Shown here: piece by piece, positions 6,666 through 14,954 of the stretch
Position numbering within the stretch: position 1 is the stretch's first letter
Layout of the letters: every line of letters starts with the position of its first letter
Origin: Marinobacterium_D sp050908845
GTDB taxonomy: Bacteria; Pseudomonadota; Gammaproteobacteria; Pseudomonadales; Balneatricaceae
DNA: 64,000 nucleotides
NCBI RefSeq assembly: GCF_050908845.1
Contig: NZ_CP194171.1
Coordinates: 992,001-1,056,000, forward strand
Reading direction: 5' to 3'
The notes under the pieces: generated by a model
What the model was told of the DNA's origin: nothing
Databases searched by the model: none
The model's input: only the letters and a program-made list of their open reading frames with translations
Translations under genes and position numbers: made by a program

Positions 6666-9266
6666 TCAGCGCGCCAGTTTTTTCAGCTCGTAGAGCAGGT
6701 CCAGCGCTGCACGCGGGCTCAGTTCATCCGGATCGATCGCCTCCAGCTTCTGCTCCACCTCCGACGGCACCGGTGCGATAAACAGGTCGTTCTGTACCGG
6801 GCTTTCCTTCGGCGCGTTGGTGGGGGCCGGGCGCAGCTCGGCGGCACGGGAATCCTGCTCCAGCTGAACCAGTTTCTCCCGTGCCTGACTGATCACGTGG
6901 GGCGGCACACCGGCCAGCTGGGCCACCTGCAAGCCGTAACTCTGGCTCGCGGGACCTGCCTGAACCTCATGCATGAACACGATGTGGTCGTTGTGCTCCA
7001 CGGCGGTCAGGTGCACGTTGCTGACGCCGGCGCACTGATCGGGCAGGGCGGTCAGCTCGAAATAATGGGTGGCGAACAGGGTAAAGGCACGCACCTCACG
7101 GGCGAGAAACTCGGCGGCGGACCAGGCCAGCGACAGGCCGTCGAAGGTGCTGGTACCGCGGCCGACCTCATCCATCAGCACCAGGCTGCGTTCACTGGCG
7201 TTATGCAGGATATTGGCGGTTTCGGTCATCTCCACCATGAAGGTAGAACGGCCACCGGCCAGGTCATCGGACGAGCCCATGCGGGTGAAAATGCGGTCGA
7301 CTATGCCGATGGTGGCCTCGGCGGCCGGCACGTAGCTACCGATATGGGCCAGCAGGGTGATTAAAGCGGTCTGGCGCATATAGGTGGATTTACCGCCCAT
7401 GTTGGGACCGGTAATCACCAGCATTCGCTGTTCGGGATCCAGGTTCAGGTCGTTGGCCACGAACGGGGTATCCAGCACCGCTTCAACCACCGGGTGACGG
7501 CCTTCACGAATCTCGATACAGGGATGTTCGACCAGCGTCGGCGCCTGGTAACCCAGGGTTTCGGCTCGCTCGGCCAGGTTCTGCAGCACATCGATCTCAG
7601 ACAGGGCCGAGGCGCAGTCCTGCAGCGCGGCGAGTTCGGCGGCCAGGGTTTCCAGCAGCGCGTCGTAAAGCTGTTTCTCCCGGGCAAGGGCACGCCCCTT
7701 GGCACTTAGAGCCTTGTCCTCGAACTCCTTCAGCTCCGGCGTTATGAAGCGTTCGGCGTTCTTCAGGGTCTGGCGTCGCTGGTACTCGGCGGGCATATCC
7801 ACCGCCTGTGCCTTACTGACCTCAATGTAGTAGCCGTGGACGCGGTTATAGCCGACTTTCAGGGTGCTGATATCGGTACGCTTGCGCTCACGGGCTTCCA
7901 GCTCCAGCAGATAGGCACCGGCGTTTTGGCTGATGCCGCGCAGCTCGTCCAGTTCTTCATCATAACCCTCGGCGATCACGCCACCATCGCGGATCAGCAT
8001 CGGCGGTGATTCGATAATCGCCCGCTCCAGCAGTTCTGCAAGTGTCGGGAAGGTACCGATCTGAGCGGCCAGCTCATGGATACGCGGCGCCTCCTCGGTG
8101 GATAACTGCTGCTGCAGTGTCGGCAGGCAGGCCAGGGCCAGCTTGAGTCTTTCCAGGTCGCGGGGGCGGGCAGAGCGCAACGCCACACGGGAGAGGATAC
8201 GCTCCATATCGCCTACCGAGCGCAGGGTGTCTGAGATATCCTCAAACTGAAAACCCTGACGCAGCCAGCCGATGGCACCCTGACGAGCCATCAGGGTGCT
8301 GCGCTCACGCAGTGGCCGGTGCAGCCAGCGACGCAGCATACGTCCGCCCATGGGAGTACGGGTCTTATCCAGCACCGAGGCCAGAGTGTTCTCCGTACCG
8401 CCGCCCAGGTTCTGATCCAGCTCCAGGTTGCGACGGGTGGATGCGTCCAGTAGCACCGCCTCCGAACGCTGCTCTACCTGGATACGGCGGATATGGGGCA
8501 GCGCGCTGCGCTGGGTGTCGCGGGCATATTGCAGCAGGCAGCCGGCGGCGCCGATCGCGAGCTCCAGGTGGTCGCAGCCAAAGCCGCTAAGGTCCTTGGT
8601 GTTGAACTGCTGGCACAGCAGGCGCTGGGCCGTATCGAACTCGAAGTGCCAGGGCGCCTGGGGGCGAAGACCACGGCGGCCTTGCAGTACCGCGCTCAGA
8701 GAGGAGTGCTCCGGATAGAGAATCTCCGCCGGACGCAGGCGCTCAAGCTCCGCCAGCAGACCTTCTTCCGAATCCACCTCCAGCAGGCTGAAGCGTCCCG
8801 AGCTGATATCCACCAGCGCCATGCCGAAACTGCCGTTATGGGCATCGATTGCCGCCAGAAGGTTATCGCGGGTTTCATCCAGCAGCGCTTCATCACTCAG
8901 GGTGCCGGGCGTAACGATACGTGCCACCTGGCGCTCCACAGGACCCTTGCTGGTGGCGGGATCGCCGACCTGTTCACAGATAACCACCGACTCGCCGGCA
9001 CGCACGATCTTGGCGATATAACCCTCGGCTGCGTGATAGGGGATGCCCGCCATGGGAATGGGTTCGCCGCCGGATTTACCGCGCGCTGTCAGTGAAATAT
9101 CGAGCAGCTTGGCTGCACGCTTTGCATCGTCATAGAACAGCTCATAGAAGTCACCCATCCGATAAAACAGCAGCTGATCAGGGTGCTCAGCCTTGATCTT
9201 GAAGTACTGCTGCATCATAGGGGTGTGCTTGGTTTCGGAGGCTGTTTTGGCTTTGTTCGTTTCCAT
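6666..9266 (-). CDS. mutS: DNA mismatch repair protein MutS
   Basis: MutS recognises mismatches and recruits MutL. The 866-residue protein has the mismatch-binding domain with GDFYELFYDDA (the Phe-x-Glu reading motif region), connector and lever domains, Walker A TGPNMGGKSTYMRQ (around residue 620), LAGGRSTFMVEM, Walker B VLMDEVGRGTSTFDG and the ATPase loop TLFATHYFELT. It ends with the C-terminal DPDELSPRAALDLLYELKKL multimerisation helix. I chose ATG 9266, with GGAAG just upstream. The frame stays open 34 codons further upstream, but that stretch has no family similarity and contains the DnaA-box pair. Confidence 0.97.
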   Translation of the reverse strand: METNKAKTASETKHTPMMQQYFKIKAEHPDQLLFYRMGDFYELFYDDAKRAAKLLDISLTARGKSGGEPIPMAGIPYHAAEGYIAKIVRAGESVVICEQVGDPATSKGPVERQVARIVTPGTLSDEALLDETRDNLLAAIDAHNGSFGMALVDISSGRFSLLEVDSEEGLLAELERLRPAEILYPEHSSLSAVLQGRRGLRPQAPWHFEFDTAQRLLCQQFNTKDLSGFGCDHLELAIGAAGCLLQYARDTQRSALPHIRRIQVEQRSEAVLLDASTRRNLELDQNLGGGTENTLASVLDKTRTPMGGRMLRRWLHRPLRERSTLMARQGAIGWLRQGFQFEDISDTLRSVGDMERILSRVALRSARPRDLERLKLALACLPTLQQQLSTEEAPRIHELAAQIGTFPTLAELLERAIIESPPMLIRDGGVIAEGYDEELDELRGISQNAGAYLLELEARERKRTDISTLKVGYNRVHGYYIEVSKAQAVDMPAEYQRRQTLKNAERFITPELKEFEDKALSAKGRALAREKQLYDALLETLAAELAALQDCASALSEIDVLQNLAERAETLGYQAPTLVEHPCIEIREGRHPVVEAVLDTPFVANDLNLDPEQRMLVITGPNMGGKSTYMRQTALITLLAHIGSYVPAAEATIGIVDRIFTRMGSSDDLAGGRSTFMVEMTETANILHNASERSLVLMDEVGRGTSTFDGLSLAWSAAEFLAREVRAFTLFATHYFELTALPDQCAGVSNVHLTAVEHNDHIVFMHEVQAGPASQSYGLQVAQLAGVPPHVISQAREKLVQLEQDSRAAELRPAPTNAPKESPVQNDLFIAPVPSEVEQKLEAIDPDELSPRAALDLLYELKKLAR

Positions 9267-9342
9267 GATTCTTCCGGGGAGCGGTTGGCGGCAATGCAGC
9301 GCGTCAGAGTACCAAACACGCCCGGGCAAAGACAGGCGCAGG

Positions 9343-9365
9343 TTATCTACAGAAGCTGTGGATAA
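9343..9365. promoter_or_regulatory. Inverted pair of DnaA-box-like sites upstream of mutS
   Basis: TTATCTACA (9343-9351) and, inverted, TGTGGATAA (9357-9365) are separated by five bases. The second is a perfect DnaA box (TTATCCACA) on the minus strand and the first has one mismatch. They lie about 80-100 bases upstream of the mutS start. The matches are seen directly; DnaA control of mutS is an inference. Confidence 0.5.
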
Positions 9366-9495
9366 CACTGTTAAGGAGCAGTGGTAGGTTGGCCCAAAGG
9401 TAGTATCGGCGGGAAACAGCGGAGCCTGGTCGAAGAATAAGCGGGCCAGGGAGTGACGGCCTCTGGCTCGCAGGCGGAGTGCCTTTGGGCACGGG

Positions 9496-10398
9496 CTAAT
9501 CGTTCACGGTTTTCGGAATCTCTTCAACCAGGTAGTCGATCAGGCTGCGGACCGAGGGCAGCATCCCGCGGGGGCGCGGATAGACCAGATAAATGGTGTG
9601 CCGGGAGCCCATCCATTGCGGTAGCACGTGGATCAGCTGGCCATCTCTCAGGGCGGCGGTTGCGATTGGCTCGGGCAGCAGGGCGATGCCGACACCGTCG
9701 ATGGCGGCTTCGACCTGCACGCGCAGGTCGTTTGAGATCAGCCTGGGCGTGGGTTGCAGCGTGTGCGACTGGCCATCGGCGGTGGAAAGCAGCCACTGCA
9801 CCTCGTCCTCCTGGATATCGGAGATGATATGCAGGCTGTTCAGATCCTCCGGCTTTTCCGGGAGACCGTTGCGTGCCAGGTAATCCGGACTGGCTACCAG
9901 AATCCGGCTGGCGCCGCCCAGCTCCCTGGCCACCAGGCTGGGGGAATCCTCAATGGCGGGGGTGACGCGCAGCGCCAGGTCGAACCGCTCCTCGACAAAG
10001 TTGATCTGCCGGTTGGTCGCCACAACCAGCAGGGAGACCTTGGGAAAGGCCTCCATATAACCGGACAGGATAGGTGCCAGATAGCTCTGTGCCAGGATCA
10101 CCGGACAGCTCAGCTTCACCTTGCCGCTGGGCTCATTCTTCAGCTCGGCAATACTCTCATAAGCCTGTTCCGCATCATCAACCACTTTCTGGCACTGCTG
10201 ATAAAAGCGTTCACCGGCTTCTGTCAGTGTCATGGAGCGGGTGGACCGGCGCAGCAGGCGTACGCCCAGTCGCTTCTCCAGCTCCGCCACACGGCGGCTC
10301 AGGCGGGTTTTTTCTACACCTGTAGCACGTGATGCGGCGGAAAAGCCGTTGTACCTAACCACGGCTGAAAAGAAGAAAAGGTCGTTAAGATCGTCCAT
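9496..10398 (-). CDS. LysR-family transcriptional regulator
   Basis: The 300-residue product has an N-terminal winged helix-turn-helix (residues 1-60: FFFSAVVRYNGFSAASRATG ... SRRVAELEKRLGVRLLRRSTR) and a periplasmic-binding-protein-like effector domain. The overall type is the group that includes AaeR and related aromatic-acid regulators. ATG 10398 is chosen because LysR proteins start within a few residues of this point; a GTG at 10419 would add seven residues. It is divergent from the small secreted protein at 10573 and lies about 1.3 kb from the Aae-type efflux operon on the same strand, so either could be its target; the sequence does not decide. Confidence 0.9.
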   Translation of the reverse strand: MDDLNDLFFFSAVVRYNGFSAASRATGVEKTRLSRRVAELEKRLGVRLLRRSTRSMTLTEAGERFYQQCQKVVDDAEQAYESIAELKNEPSGKVKLSCPVILAQSYLAPILSGYMEAFPKVSLLVVATNRQINFVEERFDLALRVTPAIEDSPSLVARELGGASRILVASPDYLARNGLPEKPEDLNSLHIISDIQEDEVQWLLSTADGQSHTLQPTPRLISNDLRVQVEAAIDGVGIALLPEPIATAALRDGQLIHVLPQWMGSRHTIYLVYPRPRGMLPSVRSLIDYLVEEIPKTVND

Positions 10399-10572
10399 TT
10401 CATTGTTGCTCTTGTGCACTAATCTTTGGTATTTTTGTCATATTATCACGGCTCATATGCACTAGTAGAATAGCAATCACTCGAAAGAAACACCGTACAT
10501 CCCATCGCAAATCAGCTTCTTTACCGGTGTCCCTCCTTTATTGAGAAGCTCGCAAAACAGAGGTATTTATCC

Positions 10573-10818
10573 ATGAAAGGTATCGAAAAATTCGCACTCG
10601 CTGCGGCACTTGTTGGTTTCGCTGGCATCGCTCAGGCCACCCCGGTTAATGACAAGGCTGAAAGCGCCAAGGCGCAGGCCGAAATTCAGCTGGCCCAGGC
10701 TTCTACTGCTCGCGACCAGGCTGTAAAAACAGAAGTTAAAAGCGATAAAGACTCGAAAGAAATTCTGACCAGCGGCGAGCGTGACTACCTGTTCACTATT
10801 ACTCACCCGAACCGTTAA
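10573..10818 (+). CDS. Small exported protein of unknown function
   Basis: An 81-residue protein that I do not recognise. It has a clear signal peptide (MKGIEKFALAAALVGFAGIAQA, cleavage after AQA around residue 22) followed by a mature part of about 60 residues. That part is rich in Ala, Gln, Lys and Asp and probably helical, ending ERDYLFTITHPNR. It is divergent from the LysR gene with 174 bases between the starts, a classical arrangement for LysR control, which is only inferred here. Hairpin GAACCG-TTAAT-CGGTTC overlaps its stop codon (10809-10825) and another (10847-10865, TACCGCT/AGCGGTA) follows. Confidence 0.7.
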   Translation: MKGIEKFALAAALVGFAGIAQATPVNDKAESAKAQAEIQLAQASTARDQAVKTEVKSDKDSKEILTSGERDYLFTITHPNR

Positions 10819-10865
10819 TCGGTTCACGCTGGATAGCAAGTCGGTTTACCGCTGTTAAAGCGGTA

Positions 10866-11316
10866 TAGATAAAGCTCAGGGGTATTATTCGCTGTCTTTT
10901 CAGGTATAGAGTTTCAGGTATCAGGCGACAAGAGTAGTCAAGACAACCCTGTTTTCAGCTATACAACGACTTGCTTTCGGGCGTCTCCAGCCCTGTCTAT
11001 CCCTGGCGAGCCGGGCTTCTAAGCCTGTTTTCTCCTCTTTCGTCAGGCGAGCTACGAACCGGGATGATGGATCATCTCGGTTGGGCTCAGACCTTCAATC
11101 TATTTTCCCTCTTTATTTATCCTTCCTTTTTAAATCCCAATTATTGGGATTTTTTGTGTTTATTTCCCTGTCATTAAATTCTCTATTTTTTAATATGACT
11201 ATTATTTGTTCCGCCATCTGCTGAATGGTGCTGTTTAATGTGAAGGAAGTATCCTGCGGTTATCCGTAGAAATTAAAGAAGGATGAATTTATTCCCAGGC
11301 TTGCTGATCGCACCAA
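10866..11316. other. Non-coding stretch with hairpins; possible small RNA, function unknown
   Basis: No convincing gene is visible here. It contains a stem with one G-T pair, ACCGGGATGAT-GG-ATCATCTCGGT (11058-11081), and a good terminator at 11132-11157. Both could be the 3' untranslated end of the small secreted-protein transcript or an independent small RNA. The DNA becomes AT-rich after about 11100. The structured repeat copy A begins at 11317. Confidence 0.35.
11132..11157 (+). terminator. Rho-independent terminator (plus strand)
   Basis: AAATCCCAA-TTA-TTGGGATTT followed by T residues. It ends whatever plus-strand transcript crosses 10.8-11.1 kb. Confidence 0.75.
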
Positions 11317-11535
11317 AATTCCCCTTCAGCGCAGCCGAGCATCGCAGGCTGAAAGAAAAACAAGGGAAGGGCTGTTTGAGGCGAAGCCGACTGTTTTTGG
11401 AAAGAAAGCCCCTCCCGCTCTTTCAGACGAGAAGCACAGGGTAATCGGCGCAGCCGGCCAAGCTGTCGGGGCGGCTTAGGATTATCAAGGATCTTGGCCG
11501 TCCAAGATCCTTAACTCGCCAGCAGGCGAAACCTG
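11317..11535 (+). repeat. Dispersed structured repeat, copy A
   Basis: About 215 bases shared with 24819-25024 (inverted) and 27231-27431. Conserved blocks include CCCCTTCAGCGCAGCCGAGC at the left, CTCTTTCAGACGAGAAGCAC in the middle and the GGGGCGG core. Stem-loops are seen with arms GGGAAGGG/CCCCTCCC (one mismatch), ATCGGC/GCCGG, AAGGATCTTGG/CCAAGATCCTT around a CCGT loop, and TCGCC/GGCGA. It lies between the small secreted protein and the 3' end of the efflux operon. It is not a known insertion sequence to me. Confidence 0.8.
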
Positions 11536-11595
11536 CATCTATTGGTGCGTAACTGCTGAAGATGTCATCCCAAGCAACTTGATGGACACCGGCAA

Positions 11596-11622
11596 TAAAA
11601 ATCCCGGCACCAGGCCGGGATT
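11596..11622 (-). terminator. Terminator of the efflux operon
   Basis: Perfect hairpin AATCCCGGC/GCCGGGATT with loop ACCAG, followed on the minus strand by a T tract. It lies just past the stop of the membrane-fusion gene. Confidence 0.85.
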
Positions 11623-11650
11623 CCATTGAGCCTGAGCTGGCGCTTTCAGC

Positions 11651-12538
11651 TCAGAAAATCTGCCACCATTTCCGTGTATCCACACCGGTCAGTACCACGG
11701 TGCAGCTGGTACCGGCGGTGAGGGTTTCGCCTTCCGGGATCTCGTCGATGCTGATGCGTACCGGGATACGGCGGGCCAGGCGGACCCAGTCGAAGGTGGG
11801 GCTGACGTTGGCGGTGAGTTCGTTACTCTGGGGGTTGTCCGCGTCATAGATACCGCGGGCGATGCTCTCTACCTGACCTTGCATCTTCATGCCGCTCATC
11901 AGGGTGATATCCACGCTGGCGCCAGGTTTGACCAGCGGCAGCTTGGTCTCTTCGAAGTAGCCGTAGACCCAGAATGAGTGCTCATCGATCAGTGCCAGTG
12001 AGGCCTGGCCGGCGTGCACGTAGTCACCGGCGTGAACATTGAGGTTGGTGATGTAGCCATCTTCAGGCGCGAACACCTGGGTACGCTCAAGATCGAGCTG
12101 TGCGGCGTCAAGCTGGGCGCGGGCCTGGTCCAGTTCCGCCTTGGCGGTCTGCGCGGCGCGTTCCGCCTGGTCGCGGCTCTCGCGGGAAACCACCAGGGCA
12201 TCGGCGTCGGCGCGGCGGCGTGCCTCATCGGTACGCAGCGAGAGCATCGCTTCCTGGGCTTCCACCTGGGCCTTTGCGCGTTTCACCTCCAGCTCATAAC
12301 GGGCCGGATCGATCTGCAGCAGCAGGTCGCCTTTCTTCACTCGCTGGTTGTCTTCCACATTCAATGTGACGACGGCGCCGGTTACGTCCGGGGCGATATT
12401 GATTACATCGGCGCGGACACGGGCGTCGCGGGTCCAGGGATCGTTCATATAGTGAAGCCAGAGCAGGCGCACCATCAGCAGTGCGGCGAGCACGATCACC
12501 AGGGTAAAAACGGTGCTGTAGAGTTTTTTCAGAGTCAT
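11651..12538 (-). CDS. HlyD/EmrA-type membrane fusion protein of an Aae-like efflux pump
   Basis: A periplasmic adaptor of 295 residues. It has one N-terminal membrane anchor (about residues 9-28), a biotinyl-lipoyl half (VTGAVVTLNVEDNQRVKKGDLLLQIDPARYE), a long Ala/Glu-rich coiled-coil hairpin (about 75-150), then VFAPEDGYITNLNVHAGDYVHAG and a beta-barrel. This matches the AaeA-type adaptors that pair with FUSC permeases. GAGG precedes the ATG at 12538. It is the last gene of a five-gene minus-strand run tetR-OMF-FUSC-DUF1656-HlyD. The substrate is unknown; the E. coli Aae pump exports hydroxylated aromatic carboxylic acids. Confidence 0.93.
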   Translation of the reverse strand: MTLKKLYSTVFTLVIVLAALLMVRLLWLHYMNDPWTRDARVRADVINIAPDVTGAVVTLNVEDNQRVKKGDLLLQIDPARYELEVKRAKAQVEAQEAMLSLRTDEARRRADADALVVSRESRDQAERAAQTAKAELDQARAQLDAAQLDLERTQVFAPEDGYITNLNVHAGDYVHAGQASLALIDEHSFWVYGYFEETKLPLVKPGASVDITLMSGMKMQGQVESIARGIYDADNPQSNELTANVSPTFDWVRLARRIPVRISIDEIPEGETLTAGTSCTVVLTGVDTRKWWQIF

Positions 12539-12547
12539 AGGTGGACC

Positions 12548-12748
12548 TCAGCGATAAACAGGCAGCGTCAGCGCGCAGCTGATGCCGACATAAATGGCAA
12601 GACGTAACAGGGTGGGATGCCAGGCCCAGCGGTAAAGGCCGGTGCCGGCAAGGATGCGATCCACACCCCAGGTAATCAGCAGTGCGGTGATAAACAGCAC
12701 GGTGAGGGTCGGAAAATAGAAGCCGTAAAAGGCGATCTCACGCGGCAT
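12548..12748 (-). CDS. DUF1656 (AaeX-type) small membrane protein
   Basis: A 66-residue inner-membrane protein with two hydrophobic segments, beginning MPREIAFYGFYFPTLTVLF, which is the AaeX/DUF1656 pattern. AGGAG precedes its ATG. The gene overlaps the 3' end of the FUSC permease by 11 bases and is followed nine bases later by the adaptor, matching the aaeXAB grouping. Its biochemical role in such pumps is not established. Confidence 0.9.
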   Translation of the reverse strand: MPREIAFYGFYFPTLTVLFITALLITWGVDRILAGTGLYRWAWHPTLLRLAIYVGISCALTLPVYR

Positions 12749-14954
12749 GGGCGACTCCTTGTGGTAATTCTTGGTTACCGCTGCGATTCAGGTAGGTGCC
12801 AAATGGACCCTCCCGGTCGAGCAGCGAGACCTGGATAAAATGCAGAAAACTCAGTAGCTGGCGTCGCGGTGAATCGGAGAAATGCTCGTGCTCCGGTTCC
12901 AGCACCCTGCGCAGCTGCTCTATGGAGTGCTCAACCTGCGTGAGAGCACGTTCGAAATTGCGTTCGCCAGGCTTGAGGTACAACCGGCTCAGCGCCCGTC
13001 CCATCTGATCCAGCGTCTGGCGCCAGGGAGTATCGGGGTCTGTTTCCTTAAGTGCTTCAGAGCGCAGCAGGGTGCGCAGCTCGATCACCGCATGGCCCAC
13101 TTCCTGGATATGGCAGCACCACTCCAGCGCCGTCTGCTGTTGCTGCGGTTGGCCGCCAGAGATGTTGTAGGTCTGGTTGAGCAGATCCCTGCTGCGGCTA
13201 TCCAGCTGCGCGGCCAGGCCCGGCAGTGGCGCGGTAATCGCTTTTACGGCCAGTTCACGCATATCGCGCAGCATGACGCGGTGCAGCCACCGACCGCTGG
13301 GTGGGAACAGCAGGGCCAGCAGAACCGCCGACATCAGGAAGCCGATAACAGTGGAGAGCGACTGGTTGGCGAACTGCTGTGGCAGGAATGTGGCCGGGTT
13401 GTCGGGTGACGCGACAAAGCAGAACACGACCACTGAACCGAAGCCCAGACCCGCCCAGCGGGGAGTCAGGCTCAGCCAGGTGCCCAGGATGAATACTGGA
13501 GCAATAGCCGCCATCATGAGTGGAAAGCCGTCCACGTAGGGCAGCATGAAAAAGCTGATGATAAAGCCCATCAGGGAGCCGACAATGGCGCCGTGAGCCA
13601 TGGATTGGGCCATGCGGTTCGGATTGGGCACCGTTGAGGTCAGTACCGATGCGATGATCGCACTCTGGATCGCCATGGTGCCGCTCTCCCAGCCGGTGCT
13701 GATCCAGAACCAGGCGACGGTGAGAATCACCAGAAAGGTCCGTGCCCCCGTGGTGGCCGCATAGAGCGGGTTGGTGTGAGCATGAAACCGGCTTTTCTGC
13801 TCGTTGACCGGCGCTGCTTTCTCATCATCCAGCTGGCTGTAGTCCGTCAAATAGGTGTGCAGCTGACCGCTGAATCGCACCAGCAGCTCGGCCAGGGTAT
13901 CGAAGCGTTCCATCGCCTTCTTATCGCTTACCTCTGCTCGAAGTGCGCTGCGGGTTTCACGAATAGTCTGTTTGATCGCTGCCTCGATCAGGTCGAACTC
14001 GCGTAGTAACGCCGCCGCATCCCGAGGCTGGGGTGGGGTCTTCTCCAGACGAGCCAGCAGTTCCAGCAGCGGTTCCGCCAGCGGCTCTGCCTGTTTAACG
14101 ATTAGGGCGTAGGTTTCGCTTTCTGCCGCATCCTCGCGCAGCTGCTCCAGCAGACGGCCTATGGAGTGCAGCCGTGTACCTAGTGCCATGTACTGGCGGT
14201 TGAGCGATTTCAGCAGCGGGTTTTTCTGCTTCAACTGCAGATTCTCGACGGTAGCCGCCTGTCTCAGTGCTTCGATAGAGACGCTTTCAGCAGCCAGCGC
14301 CCGGCCCCGGGCATTACGCTCGTTGCGGTGGATTTCGCCGAGCAGTGATGCGCGGGCAAAACCGCATAGACGGCTGATACGGCTGGCCAGCTGGTTACGC
14401 ATGGAGTGGGCTGTCTGCATCGGAAAAATCGTGGCACTGACGATGCCGCCGCAGATGATCCCGAGGCCTACCGCCAGCATGCGGCCCACGGCCAGCGAGA
14501 CGGCGGCATCCGGTGAAATCGCCGCCGGCACACCGATCATTCCGACCGTATAGCCCGCCAGCAGAAAAGAGTAGGCGCGCATATCGCGATAGTGAACGGC
14601 ACCGGCGACACAGATGCCACACCAGAGCGCCGTGCCGAGGATGAACATCTGTGGCTGCTGGTGAAACAGCGCCACCAGCGTCAGCATGGCGATCAGGCCA
14701 AAAACCGTACCGATAAAGCGGAAGATGCTTTTGGTCAGCACCTGGCCCGCTTCGGGCTGCATGACGATCAACACGGTCAGTGCCGCCGAACGGGTGTGCT
14801 GAAGCTCCAATATCATCGAGGCGTAGTAGGCCAACGTCATTGCCAGCAGCACTTTGCCGACGTATAGCCAGCCACTGCCGCTGCCCAACCGCCAGTTGAG
14901 AAAGGCGCTGCGGTGGGCATCGAGGTTGAATAGGTCCCGGCTTAGCGTGCTCAT
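12738..14954 (-). CDS. FUSC-family (AaeB-like) efflux permease
   Basis: A 738-residue inner-membrane protein with two sets of clustered membrane helices (about residues 25-175 and 385-540), each followed by a cytoplasmic helical region. This is the duplicated layout of FUSC/aromatic-acid exporters. The first half includes VLLAMTLAYYASMILELQHTRSAALTV. The ATG at 14954 overlaps the stop of the outer-membrane gene (ATGA), so the two are translationally coupled. It forms the pump core with the DUF1656 and HlyD proteins. An AaeB-like function is inferred from family and operon. Confidence 0.93.
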   Translation of the reverse strand: MSTLSRDLFNLDAHRSAFLNWRLGSGSGWLYVGKVLLAMTLAYYASMILELQHTRSAALTVLIVMQPEAGQVLTKSIFRFIGTVFGLIAMLTLVALFHQQPQMFILGTALWCGICVAGAVHYRDMRAYSFLLAGYTVGMIGVPAAISPDAAVSLAVGRMLAVGLGIICGGIVSATIFPMQTAHSMRNQLASRISRLCGFARASLLGEIHRNERNARGRALAAESVSIEALRQAATVENLQLKQKNPLLKSLNRQYMALGTRLHSIGRLLEQLREDAAESETYALIVKQAEPLAEPLLELLARLEKTPPQPRDAAALLREFDLIEAAIKQTIRETRSALRAEVSDKKAMERFDTLAELLVRFSGQLHTYLTDYSQLDDEKAAPVNEQKSRFHAHTNPLYAATTGARTFLVILTVAWFWISTGWESGTMAIQSAIIASVLTSTVPNPNRMAQSMAHGAIVGSLMGFIISFFMLPYVDGFPLMMAAIAPVFILGTWLSLTPRWAGLGFGSVVVFCFVASPDNPATFLPQQFANQSLSTVIGFLMSAVLLALLFPPSGRWLHRVMLRDMRELAVKAITAPLPGLAAQLDSRSRDLLNQTYNISGGQPQQQQTALEWCCHIQEVGHAVIELRTLLRSEALKETDPDTPWRQTLDQMGRALSRLYLKPGERNFERALTQVEHSIEQLRRVLEPEHEHFSDSPRRQLLSFLHFIQVSLLDREGPFGTYLNRSGNQELPQGVAHAA

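Noticed and set aside
9267..9368. N-terminal extension of MutS by 34 codons
   Set aside because: No similarity to MutS starts and it overlaps the DnaA-box pair; the ATG at 9266 has a ribosome-binding site.
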